Source: Muscardinus avellanarius (taxonomy: Eukaryota > Chordata > Mammalia > Rodentia > Gliridae). Taken from it: 64,000 nucleotides of DNA. Below, in pieces: positions 36,712 to 46,800 of the stretch. Location: contig OY726567.1 in NCBI GenBank assembly GCA_963383645.1, forward strand, positions 66,926,552-66,990,551. Direction: 5' to 3'. Made by a program: the position numbers and the translations under genes. The notes below the pieces were generated by a model. That model was not told the origin of the DNA. It did no database searches and worked only from the letters and a program-made list of their open reading frames with translations. Position 1 is the stretch's first letter. Each line of letters starts with the position of its first letter.

Positions 36712-39700
36712 TGTGTTTTAAGCAGTTAAGTTTGTGGTCACTTGTTTAATAGCAGCCACAGGACACTAGTACGTGGGATGTGAAGGGAAGTTGAGAGAAG
36801 GGCAAAGAATCTTGAACAGCATTTATCTGGTCAGTGTGCCCAGGGCTTCGTGGTTATCCTGTCATTTAAGCCTAAGGATTGTTGTGTGTGTGTGTCACAC
36901 TGGGTGTTGAATTCAGGTGTGCTCTACCTCTGAGCTACACCCCCCACCCTGTTTTATTTTTCATTTTGAAAGTGTCTCAATTGGTTGCTAAGTGGCTAAA
37001 GCTGCCCTCAAACCTGCAATCCTCCCGTCTCGGCCTCCCAAGTACTGGGTTACAGGCAGGTTTTACCACCCAGCACGTAAAGACCATCTTAATGACCGAC
37101 AATGCTCCCTTCCTGCTGAGGAGCAGGTGTGACTGCCTCCCTCTTTCCCGGGTGTCCCACAGATTGAATCACTGCTGCCTGGACGTGGCCAGCTGCGGTT
37201 TCCTGGGGTTTGCGTTGCTGAGCAGCAGGCAGCTCCTGCATCTGAGCCTTAGCGGAAACTCCTTTGGAGATGAAGGGATGAGGCTCCTGTGCGAGGTCAT
37301 GAGGGACCCATCCTGCTGCCTTCAGGACCTGGAGTGAGTACCGTGGTCCCCGAGGGCCATCTCTGCCACACTGGGGCCTAGGGCTCCTAGAAGAGAGATG
37401 GGCAGGGAGACTAAGACCAAAATCTAGTTGGCAGTCAACTGTTGCTCCTCTTCCCATGAGCTCGCTGGGCAAGTTTATGCGCTGATCACAGCAGAGACGG
37501 GCAGAGACATTTTTCTGATAGGAACCCCATGTCAGGACAATGAGTTCCGGGTTTTGACCCCTAGAACCTGTTTACTCCTCAGAGGTCTTATTGCCCTAAG
37601 GTTCTTTTTAGCCATTCATCTGTTTCAGGAGTGGAAGGGAGAGAGGAGTACTTCTCTTTCTCATAGGGCCCAAGTTTCTTCTCTTGCTGGCATGCTTCTG
37701 TTCATTAGTAGAATTTCATCATTAAACAGATTGTGGGAAATTAATGCAGAGGTTATCACTTAGTGTTTTGGTTGACTGTCTCCTAGGGTTCTTTTTCCTT
37801 CTGTGCATAAACACATTAACTGTTGTACAAAGAAGCGTTTAATATGTTCTTAGATGTGGCAGGCTCAGGACTCTAAGCATTTCATATGTCTAATCCCCGA
37901 CAGTCCAACTGCCGGTCACATCCCATGGGAAATTAGAACATCCAGGAATTGGAAACCTTGGCTCTGTCTTAACATTCTGCCTTTGAGGATACATGGATTA
38001 TAATAAAGCATGATATAGTATTTCATTTAATGGTGAACTAACTTTTAAAATTCTCGAATGCTGGCCATTTACCTTATTCCGGTGTTTTTGTTGTTGTTTG
38101 TTGATTTTGTTGTTTTGGTACTAGGAATTGAACCCAGGGGCATTCTACCAATGAAGTACACTGCCAGCCCTATTTTTTTATACGATGAAACAGGGTCTTG
38201 CTAGGTTGCTGAGGCTGGCCTCGAACCTGTGATCCTCCTGTCTCAGCCTCTTAAGTACTGAAATTAAAGGTGTGAGACACTATGCCTGGCTCTCAGGTTT
38301 CTGGACATTACCCAACTTAGCACTTTCCCGAGAAAATGAAGATCTCCTCTCTCATGTCTCTTGCAGAGTGGTGAATTGTCATCTTACCTCAAATTGCTGC
38401 AAGAACCTATGTGGTGTGATTACAAGGAACCCACACCTCAAGAGTTTGGATCTTGCCGCCAATGCTCTGGGTGACAGCGGAGTCACAGTACTTTGTGAGG
38501 GACTGAAGGAGAGCAGTGCTCTGAGAAGGCTCGGGTAACTTCCTGGGATCACCAGGGCTGAGCTCAGAGGCAGCGGGAGAACCCCAGCATGAAGTCACTT
38601 GAACATGGAGGGTGTCTGATTTTCATGACTTCAAGTTAGAACACACCCTCTAGAATCAGGATCTGGGCATAAATGCCAGCTCAGCCCCTGTACGTGAGAC
38701 TAATGGGACAGCACATGCTTGAGAAGAGGGTCTGGGGATGGAGAACCCTCCAACATTGAGCATACCTGTAATCTCAGTATTTGAGAGGCTGGCATGGGAG
38801 GATCACAGCATAAGCAACTTAGTGAGACCCTCAGTAACTTATCAAGACCCTGTTTCAAAATGAAAACAATAAAAATAAGGGATTGGGGTGTAGCTTGGAC
38901 ATAGAATATCCGTGGATTCCATCCCTAGTAAACACACACACACACACGCACACGCACGCACGCGCGCGCGCGCCACTTCCCATGCACTGGGAATTGGTTC
39001 ACCATATAAGTACATGCTACAACATGGGTGAACTTTGGAAATATGCTGAGTAGAAGAAACGAGATACAAAATGTTGTGTGTGTTCCGATTCCATTTATGT
39101 GAAATATCCATTATGGTTACTGAAAGGTCTGAGTCCCCTGCCAGTGCAGGGGGGTGGGGCCGGAAGCCAGGAGGCAAGAAGGATGCGCCTCCTTACCCCG
39201 CAGAGCTCCGTGATTCCCACAGAGGAGACCACTCCCCTCGATTTAAGGTAGACGCTGCTACCTCAGGGACACAGACAGGCCGAGAGAGACACCCAGGGAT
39301 AGATAGACGCGCGCTCTTGTGGGAATGGGTGGGGAAGGAACTGCCCCCGATGGCGGGTGGCCGACTCTGGACGAATAAAGGCTTTGGGCATCCCTATATC
39401 GGACTCCCACGCTTATTTAAAAAAAACTTGGTGCCAAAACCCGGGAGTCCGATATCACCCGGCAGTTCCTTCCTCACCCGCTCCCGGCAGAGTGCGCATC
39501 TATCTATCCCTGGGTGTCTCTCTCGGCCTGTCTGTGTCCCTCTGAGGTAGCAGCGTCTACCTTAAATCGAGGGGAGTGGTCTCCTCTGTGGGAATCACGG
39601 AGCTCTGCAGGGTAAGGAGGCACGTCCTTCTTGCCTCCTGGCTTCCGCCCCCCCCTCCCTCTGCACTGGCAGGGGACTCAGACCTTACAGTTACATCTAG

Positions 39701-41582
39701 AGACAGAAAGCATAAGCTTTTTTTTTTTTTTCTTTTTGGTATTGGGGATGGAACCCAGGGGCCTTCTACCTCCTGGCTACACTCCCAGACCTATTTTATA
39801 TTTTATTTGGAAACAGGGTCTCTTAAGCCAGCTGAGGCTGGCTTCAAACCTGCACAATCCTCCTGTCTCAGCCTCCCAAGTGCAGGGGTTACAAGTGTGC
39901 ACCACCACACCTGGCAGCTTTTTTTTTGGAGGGGGGTACTGGAGATTAAACAGAGGCATTTTGCCTCAGAGCTACACCCCCAACTTTTTATTTTACGATA
40001 GGTTCTTCAGTTCAATTTACTTCATTTCTCTTGCGTTTTCTCTACCGAGTAACAACATATCTTTAGTTCCCTTTTTAGCCCTGTTAGCTTCTGCATGCTA
40101 TTATTTTTATCAGTCTTTTTCAAATGCCATCTCTGCCTCAGCCTTCTGCACTGGGCACCTTCACCTACAGGTATTCCAGACCTCAGTTAACCCCATTATG
40201 CACCCTCTCCGCACCTGCTTTCAGGTAATTGAGAATTACAGGTTCCCCAAATAAACAAGGGCACATTGAGATCATGCAGTCAGAAGGCAGTGATAGATTT
40301 TGTTATTTTTTGTACTGGGGATTGAACCTAGGGGCATTCTACCTCTGAGCTTCACCTCCAGCCCTTTATTTTTATTGTTGTTGTTGTTGTTGTTGGTAGT
40401 GGTACTGGGGTTCTGGGAAACCCTTCTACCTCTGGGCTACACTCCCAGACACCTATTTTTATTTGGAACCAGTGTCTCATAAGCCAGGAAGGCTGGCTTT
40501 GAACCTGCGCGATCCTCCTGTCTCCGCCTCCCAAACCCAGGGATTACACACGTGTGCCACCACGCCCAGCTCTTTTTTTATTTTTTAATTTTGAAACAGT
40601 TGCTGAGGCTGGCCTTGAACTTGCGATCCTATCTCAGCCTCCCAAGTACTGAGATTACAGGTGTGCCCCACCACGCCTGGCTTCCTGTCCTCCCTCTCCC
40701 GTCTTTCTATTTTTTTCCTTTTCCTCCCTCCATCCTGCCCCTCCTCTCCCACCTTCCTCCCTTTCTTTCCCTTCCCCTTAATGTGGAGGTGAAATTTGCA
40801 GGCACTGCTGAAGGGCCAGCCTTGATTTGGGGGTTCTTTCTTGGGCATCCTGGTGCTGCAGGTTGGAGGCATGTGGACTGACTGCTGATTCCTGCGAGGC
40901 ACTGTCCTCGGCCCTCTCCTGCCACCAGCACCTGGCCAGCCTCAACCTGGTGCGGAACAATTTCAGTTTGGAAGGGATAATGAAGCTGTGTTCAGCCTTC
41001 ACACAACCCACGTGTAATCTGCGGATCATTGGGTGAGACCCTAGCGCTTATCCTCTGGGGTACAGACCTGCTACTCTTCCAGGCTAGGTGGTAGAGAAAT
41101 GGTTGCTGAGAACACTTGACCATGGCTCAGCAACTAGATCTTTATCCAGACACTGGGAGCCTGCTATATTCCAGGCCCCATGTTGGATGCTGGAACCAAG
41201 GGATATATAGAGAGAGGCAAGATGCCTGACCTCCGGGTCCTTACTTTGATAACCTATGAATACTTATGCCCTAAAAACTAAAAATTAGGCATGGTGACAC
41301 ATGCCTATGATCCCAGTACTTGGGAAGCTGAAACAGGAGGCTCACAAGTTTGAGGCCAGCCTCAGCAACTTAGTGAGACCCTGTTTCCAAAGAAAGGGGC
41401 AGAGTCAAAAGCCCTGTCTCAATGTAATGAGTTCCCTTTCTGCCCCCAGGCTGTGGAAGCAGCAATACCCTATGCAGATAAGAAAACAGCTGGAAGAGTT
41501 GCAGCTACTGAAGCCCTACCTAATCATTGATGGCAGTTGGTATTCTCTCAATGAAGATGGCCGGTTCTGGTGGAAAAATTGA
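21524..41582 (+). CDS. NLRP5: NLRP5 / MATER, subcortical maternal complex protein (gene-level span)
   Basis: Coding exons: 21524-21812, 23437-23514, 24541-24582, 29976-31566, 32506-32676, 33569-33736, 34800-34970, 36019-36189, 37163-37333, 38367-38534, 40862-41032 and 41450-41582. They sum to 3324 bases, giving 1107 residues plus stop (human protein about 1200). Order: PYD (about 1-95), acidic linker (97-136), FISNA/NACHT with Walker A GKPGTGKS (194-201) and Walker [12 protein letters not shown] (265-275), then LRRs. The C-terminus ends DGRFWWKN, as in human NLRP5 (DDRYWWKN). NLRP5 is an oocyte-enriched maternal-effect protein. With OOEP, TLE6 and KHDC3 it forms the subcortical maternal complex, needed for early cleavage. 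All frames and splice sites look intact. The start is uncertain: the frame stays open upstream of ATG 21524, as in human. Confidence 0.95.
23437..23514 (+). CDS. NLRP5: NLRP5 linker exon 1
   Basis: The acceptor TGTGGCAG ends at 23436 and the donor GTTTGT starts at 23515. The 78 bases are phase 1 at both ends and encode [20 protein letters not shown] plus a short acidic end finishing in PG. It matches the position of the human linker before the acidic repeats. Confidence 0.85.
24541..24582 (+). CDS. NLRP5: NLRP5 linker exon 2 (14 codons, acidic)
   Basis: The acceptor CCCTTTTGCAG ends at 24540 and the donor GTGAAG starts at 24583. The 42 bases, phase 1 at both ends, encode [15 protein letters not shown] with the shared glycine. 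Human NLRP5 has several short Glu-rich repeats here; only this one is seen in this window. Confidence 0.75.
28142..28363 (-). mobile_element. SINE inserted into another SINE, with 14-bp target duplication
   Basis: A - strand B1-dID copy (T tail first, then 'ggtactggagtggaaccc...' to 'gcgccaccacgcccaact') interrupts a + strand copy. The host sequence caagatcacaggtt is present on both sides, at 28128-28141 and 28364-28377. That is a typical L1-mediated target-site duplication. Confidence 0.85.
29976..31566 (+). CDS. NLRP5: NLRP5 FISNA-NACHT exon
   Basis: This 1591-base exon holds the nucleotide-binding module. It starts [17 protein letters not shown], then EMQTLLGAF, then Walker A GKPGTGKS and Walker [12 protein letters not shown]. 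Helical domains follow, including [23 protein letters not shown] and [16 protein letters not shown]. The donor GTGGGT starts at 31567. The acceptor is the weak point: the only AG that keeps phase 1 after a pyrimidine tract is a GAG (29973-29975), with a SINE and an 18-A run just upstream. The exact 5' edge could shift by some codons. Confidence 0.93.
32506..32676 (+). CDS. NLRP5: NLRP5 LRR exon 1
   Basis: The acceptor CACACACAG ends at 32505 and the donor GTAAGG starts at 32677. It encodes [19 protein letters not shown] and [18 protein letters not shown], matching the human stretch that follows the NACHT exon. Confidence 0.94.
33569..33736 (+). CDS. NLRP5: NLRP5 LRR exon 2
   Basis: The acceptor CTCCTGCAG ends at 33568 and the donor GTGAGT starts at 33737. 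The 168 bases encode [17 protein letters not shown] and [17 protein letters not shown], then [16 protein letters not shown]. Confidence 0.94.
34800..34970 (+). CDS. NLRP5: NLRP5 LRR exon 3
   Basis: The acceptor TCTCTGCAG ends at 34799 and the donor GTGGGT starts at 34971. It encodes [18 protein letters not shown] and [19 protein letters not shown]. Confidence 0.94.
36019..36189 (+). CDS. NLRP5: NLRP5 LRR exon 4
   Basis: The acceptor GCTTGCAG ends at 36018 and the donor GTGAGT starts at 36190. It encodes [18 protein letters not shown] and [19 protein letters not shown]. Confidence 0.94.
36670..36711. repeat. (TTA)n microsatellite
   Basis: About 14 uninterrupted TTA units just after the tail of a + strand young-type SINE. 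Confidence 0.93.
37163..37333 (+). CDS. NLRP5: NLRP5 LRR exon 5
   Basis: The acceptor GTCCCACAG ends at 37162 and the donor GTGAGT starts at 37334. It encodes [18 protein letters not shown] and [19 protein letters not shown], then [15 protein letters not shown]. Confidence 0.94.
38367..38534 (+). CDS. NLRP5: NLRP5 LRR exon 6
   Basis: The acceptor CTCTTGCAG ends at 38366 and the donor GTAACT starts at 38535. It encodes [18 protein letters not shown] and [19 protein letters not shown]. The donor is weaker than in the other exons. Confidence 0.93.
39121..39689. mobile_element. Palindromic LTR element (U3-to-U3) with 5-bp target duplication
   Basis: The element begins TGAAAGGTCTGAG and ends CTCAGACCTTACA. 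It is flanked by GTTAC at 39116-39120 and 39690-39694. The left part (39121 to about 39428) behaves as a short LTR with AATAAA at 39374-39379. An 18-base site at 39429-39446 (TGGTGCCAAAACCCGGGA) matches the tRNA-Phe primer-binding site at 17 of 18 positions. From 39447 the sequence runs backward as a reverse complement of the left arm, at roughly 90% identity, ending at the same LTR end. The right arm lacks about 45 bases covering the AATAAA. No gag, pol or env sequence is present. U5 does not end in a clear CA before the binding site. An alternative reading is a fold-back DNA transposon. Confidence 0.85.
39429..39446 (+). other. Primer-binding-site-like sequence (tRNA-Phe type)
   Basis: TGGTGCCAAAACCCGGGA is the complement of the 3' 18 nucleotides of tRNA-Phe with CCA, with one mismatch (A for G at position 8). 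It stops exactly where the inverted copy begins. Its last four bases GGGA are complementary to TCCC at 39405-39408. Confidence 0.75.
40862..41032 (+). CDS. NLRP5: NLRP5 LRR exon 7
   Basis: The acceptor GTGCTGCAG ends at 40861 and the donor GTGAGA starts at 41033. It encodes [18 protein letters not shown] and [19 protein letters not shown]. Confidence 0.94.
41450..41582 (+). CDS. NLRP5: NLRP5 terminal coding exon
   Basis: The acceptor CTGCCCCCAG ends at 41449. It encodes [20 protein letters not shown] and ends DGRFWWKN at TGA 41580-41582. This tail is characteristic of NLRP5 and gave the gene its name here. Confidence 0.96.
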
Positions 41583-41806
41583 AGACATGACAACCCTCCC
41601 TGCCCGCGCTTGGCTGATGGAGGCACTTGAAAGCTGTGCCGGGGTGGAGGTGCTCTGAGTCCCACACACCCTTCACTGGTAGTGGTTCTTCTGGTCTGAT
41701 GTCACTTGGTGACTGCATTTGAAGGCTTGTGACCTTCAAGTCATGGGATTTCAGCATCTTTGTCCTGCTTTAGGGGACACGGAATAAACTAAACACTAAG
41801 CATTGA
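41583..41806 (+). terminator. NLRP5: NLRP5 3' UTR and poly(A) signal
   Basis: A canonical AATAAA lies at 41783-41788, about 200 bases after the stop. The likely cleavage site is near 41800-41806 (CATTGAAAA). The 3' UTR is short and free of SINEs. Confidence 0.8.
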
Positions 41807-43818
41807 AAAAAGTACCAAGTGGCCATCTTGACCATTCTGGGGCTATGATGTAAGAACAGGGATTGGGAGGACTTAGGTCTCTGGGGTATTGCCAAATCTG
41901 GATAACACTTCCTGGTTCTAAAGCACTACCTGAATATCAAAGGATGCTGAGACACTTCTGCCATCTGACCTATAGACACAAAGCTAAATTATTAGCTGGG
42001 CGTGGTGGTACACAATTATAACCCTAACAGTTGGGAGGCGGAGACGGGGGGGGGGGGGGATTCACAGTTTCAAGGCCAGCCTCAGAAATTTAAAAAGTAT
42101 AAAATAGGTCTGGGAGTGTAGCCCGGAGATAGAAGGGTTTCCAGGAACCCCAGTACCACCAAAATAAATAAATAAATAGGGCTGGGGGTGTAGAACCCAG
42201 AGGTAGAATGCCCCTGGGTTCAGTCCCCAGAACCGCACGTGTTCTGTGGATATGCACACACGCATATATGAGCTGATCTAGCTGGGAACTGGTATACCTG
42301 TAATTCTAGAATCTGGGAGGCTGAGACAGGATCACAGGTTCAAGGCTGGCCTCACCAACTTAAGACCCTCTTTTTCAAAATAAAGGGCTGGAGGTATAGA
42401 ATGTCCCCTGGGTTTAATCCCTAAAACAAAAAAAGGTGTGGTGGTGCAAGCCTGTTAGTAATCTCAGTACTTGGGAGGAGGATTGCAGGTTTGCAGTCAG
42501 CCTCAGCAACTTATCAAGGTCCTCCACAACTTAGACCCCATTTCAAGATAAAAGATAAAATGGGGTTAGGGGGTATATCTCAGAGGCAGAACCCTGGATT
42601 CAATCCCCAGTACAAAAAAAAAAAACAAAAAAAACCACTGGGTAAAATAGTAGACACCTGCCAGCACTCAGGCAACTCCCCACCTCCCTGAAGAGATGAA
42701 CAGGAGTCCAATAGGAGGACCCAGAAGCAGGACTGCTGGAGCAGGGGATCTGGAAACGCTCTGGGGAGCAGGGTCCTTTCACCTGGTTGCCCCACACTGA
42801 CTTCTGGAAAGACATAGGCTTCTCCGGGGACCACCCAAAGAGCTGATAATTGTGCTCAGTCCATTTGGTGCTTATACACCCCAACTCTGCAGTCCCTATT
42901 TCTAAATTCTCTGCATAGGAAGGAGTGGTGGTGGCAAGACAGGGACCCTTCCCCTGGAAGGTGATCTTGAGAAAAACTGTGTTAATAAAAAAATTTTGGA
43001 GGCTGAGACAGGATCACAGGTTTGAGACCAGTCTCAGAAACTTTGCAAGAGTCTTGGCAACCTAGAGGCTATTTCAAAACAAAAGAGGAGTTGAGATGTA
43101 GCTCAGAGATAGAATGACCTGGGTTCCATCCCTAGTACCACAGAAAAATGTAAAAACCAGCACATTGCTTGGCCTGTTGTCCCACCACATGTGTGGCTGG
43201 GCAGGTGGCTCTTACCCCCCTCCCCTCCACCTGCCTGGCCACCTGTACAGGGTGACAAGATGTGCTCAAAGCCACAACAGCTCTTTTTGGGTTTTGTTTT
43301 GAGTACTTAATATGGAACCCAGAGGCATTCTACCTTTGAGCTATACCCTGCGCCTTTTTTTTTTCTTGAAACAAAGTTAAGCTAAATAGCTAGTGTTGGC
43401 CTTGAATCTTCAATCCTGTCTGCCTCCAAAATACTGTTACAGGCGCCAGGCGTGGTGGCGCATGCTTGTAATCCCCGCGCTTGGGAGGTGGAGACAGGAG
43501 GACCGCAGGTTCGAAGCCAGCCGTGCTGGCTTAAGAGACTGTTTCCAAATATGTATAAAAATAGGTCTGGGAGTGTAGCCCGGAGGTAGAAGGGTTTCCA
43601 AGAACCCCAGTACCACCAAAAAAAAAAAGTCTGATGTATTTTGCCAGGCATGGTGGTACACGCTTATAATCCCCGTGGCTTGGGAGGCAGAGACAGGAGG
43701 ATTGCGTAGGTTTGAAGCCAGTTGTGCTGGCTTAGGAGACCCTGTTTCCAAATAAAAATATAAAAAATAGGTCTGGGAGTGTAGCCCGGAGGTAGAAGGA
43801 CTCCCAGGAACCCCAGTA

Positions 43819-43872
<54 letters not shown>

Positions 43873-46800
43873 AAAATACTATTATAGGCATGAGCCACCA
43901 TGCCCAGCTGCCTTTTTTAGTTTTGAAACAGGGTCTTGCTAGGTTGCTCACAATCTTATTGCTGAAACTGGTCTCGAACCTGCAATCCTTCTGTCTCAGC
44001 CTCCCAAGTACTGGGATTACAGGTGTGCACCACCATGCGTAGAAAGCTACAACAGTCTTGATGTTTTCAGCCTCAGCAGTACACCTGGCCTAGGTGCCCA
44101 AGAGAAATTTCTGGCGTCACGTAATAGTCCTGAGTAAAGGATTCCAAGTTTAGTCAATCCCCCTGTGTGGGGCTGTGCTGCTCTGACACTCCTGGATTTC
44201 CCACTAGGTGGTGGTAGTGCACTATGTCTTCATAGGAGGAGAGGGCAGTCCACTGCCTATGCTAGGGAAGGAGAGGACAATAAATCAGTCTAATTTCTTG
44301 GGAGTGATATGGTCTTATTGTCAGAATTCAAGTGTGCAGATCCTAGAGGCCAAGAGAGCACTGATAGATAACCTGTTATCGCAACAGATGGCCAGAAGCA
44401 AGCTAAGTGCATGAGCCAAAACCTAGCCGCATAAGACACTATAGCCACGGAGTGAGAGGTTCTGATGACATTTAAGAGAAGACAGGTGTACATAAGCCAT
44501 GCTGGAACAAAGATACATAGCTAGTTGGCAGACACCATGTAGATAGGATAAAGATGATTAAGCCAGGTGTGGTGGTGTACAACTCTAATCCCAGTACGTG
44601 GGAGGTGGAGGCAGGAGGCTCACAGGTTCCAGGTCAGCCTCAGCAACTTAGATTCCGTTCCAAAGGGCTGGGGGGTAGTTTAGAGGTCTTAGAACGCCTC
44701 TGGGCTCAATCTCCAGTGACAACATCCCTCAGAAAAAGAGAAGGAGGAAGAGAACCCTATGGGTGATCTACCTGGTCGTGCGCCCACCCTGCTACGCAGG
44801 ATCACAGAAGCTCTGGGGTGGGCACCTGTCTTATTCATCCAGACAGAATCTTGGCTCAGCACCCTCCACATACCAAGCACTGCTTCATATTAGAAAACCT
44901 GAATACAGCATGTTCGTAAGTCCAACTTGCACATAAAGAACCCTGTCCCCTCCACATACCAACACTCCCCAGGACACCTGTGGAAACTGGGATCCATGGA
45001 ATGGACACTCCTGACTAACACTGCATTCTGAACAGGAAGCAGCGGGTGGAGAGGTCCCTTGATTTCATGCCTGATCTTTCTCCCCACGCTGCCTCCTGTG
45101 AAGCTATTTATCCTTCAGTTCTTGGCAGAGGTATCTTCCCCTCGCCTTAAGTGATGAGTTCTAGGAGGGCAGTGATGGTGGCTGTCAAGGCCCCTGCTGT
45201 GTCCCTAGCCTGTAGTACGTGCTCAATAAATAAGGACAACGTGAACGGTTGATTCAGGAGGGCACGTGGGCTCGGGGCTTTGGGTTCCAGCGGAGGTCCT
45301 ACTGTTTTACCAGCCGGGCTCTTGGATGGCTCGCTTCATCTCTCTGTACCAGAAGGGTCTGCGTGATGAGGGTCTCAAGCAACAGGCATAAAATGACCAA
45401 ATGGCATGGCTGGCACCAGAGTGAGCACCACAAAATGGTAGCAGGTGGTATGTGTATGAGACAGACAAACTGGGAATCGAACCCAGAGAGCATTCTGCCT
45501 GAGCTCCACCCTGCCCTATATTTTTTTAAAATACGGTCTTACTAAGTCGGTGAGGGCCTAAGTTGTTAAGTCTAGCCTCAAACCTGTAATCCTCTTCTCT
45601 CTACCTCCCAAGAACTAGGATTAGAATCATGAGCCGCCACGCCCAGCTAACAGGTGCCATTTCTACCACCTCTGAGGCTATCGCTCCACTGGACTGAAAA
45701 GGTCGCCTGGCCTTGCTTGCCCTCATTTTTTCCACCTGCATGGCGCGTGAACAGCTGTCGTGGACTCGTGGGGACTAGGTAGGAAGCTCTGTGAGAAAAT
45801 GCCTTTTCCTCCTTCCCCTGAGCACCCAAGGTGGGGCCTGACGCACACCAAGCTAGTGCTCAATACATCCGTTGACTGGGGTGGGGGTGGCAGGGGTTAA
45901 AATCAGTAAATGATGCACCGCAGCTCAAAAGCCTATGTGAAGAGCCTGGTCCTGTGCCAGGGGGAATGTTGGCTTACTGACTTTATTAAGTAGATCCCTA
46001 TATTAGGTGAAATAAACCCAGGCCCAGCAGGGTTAGCACAGAGCTAATAGATCCGAGTTCCAGCTTCTCATTTCTATATCCCCCTCTTGCTTGGGAAAGC
46101 ACCGGAGGCTGTGACTTGGATCCCTCCCCAAAACCTATGAAGCAAAGCCTTCCCCTGGGGAGGAAAGTGAAGGTCAGAGAGGCTGGTTCACTTGCCCAGG
46201 GACTCTCCCTCAGTCTAGGTTATTCCTGCCACAACAGGCACCTCCCTTCCCTCCCAGGCCTCTGAAAGTGCCCAAGGTCAGCACTCAGCAGAAGGGACTG
46301 AAGAACGTGGAGCAGTGTTTGCCTAGTCTCCACGAACCTGTGCCCACTCCCAACAAGCAATCCCACCCCTCCTTTTACAGCCATCTGAGACTTCCCAATC
46401 AGCTGGCCTCAATACCCTGATGCAGGCCAGGCAGTGGCCACCTGGGAACATGCAGGCTATGGTTTAGATTTTAAACATCCCAGTATCTCTTGTATTAGAC
46501 AGGCAGCCATATTCAGAGGCCAGACACGGCTGCACCAGAAGGTCCCCTGGGGATATGACCAGGGACTGGGTCTCCCAGCAGCTGCACCTTGCCTTTTTGC
46601 TCTCTCCTGCCTCCTGAGATAGCTAACAGCTCTCACCCTTGCTCTCTACTCCCCACCACTAAGTTTTAGGGACCCGCAGCCCCAGTCTAACCTACACTGT
46701 CCAGAATTGTACAAGCCAAAGTGTGCGCCACACACACCTCCACTTTAGCCAGGTTTGGTTTTTTGTTTTGTTTTGTTGGGGTTTTTTTTCTTTTTTCTCT

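Larger units (their letters stand above)
38985..39716 (+). mobile_element. L1 3' fragment split by the LTR palindrome
   Basis: The sequence 'aatatgctgagtagaag', 'gattccatttatgtgaaat' at 39043-39110 and 'agagacagaaagcat' at 39699-39713 are consecutive parts of an L1 3' end. If 39121-39694 (element plus one GTTAC) is taken out, the two pieces read through as one L1 sequence. This defines the empty site. Confidence 0.8.
31567..41449. repeat. NLRP5 introns between NACHT and terminal exons: repeat content
   Basis: SINEs at about 31740-31915 (-), 32030-32190 (-), 32860-32910 (-), 32935-33115 (-), 33270-33450 (+), 33900-34085 (+), 34318-34520 (+), 35345-35515 (+), 35545-35745 (+), 35800-35975 (+), 36275-36455 (+), 36480-36652 (+, young type), 36895-37075 (-), 38115-38290 (-), 38755-38930 (+), 39735-39915 (-), 39930-40000 (-), 40310-40370 (-), 40397-40571 (-, young), 40590-40680 (-) and 41285-41400 (+). 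Trinucleotide TTA run at 36670-36711 and (AC)n at 38933-38972. An LTR palindrome lies at 39121-39689. 37400-38090 and 40010-40290 are unassigned unique sequence. Confidence 0.6.
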
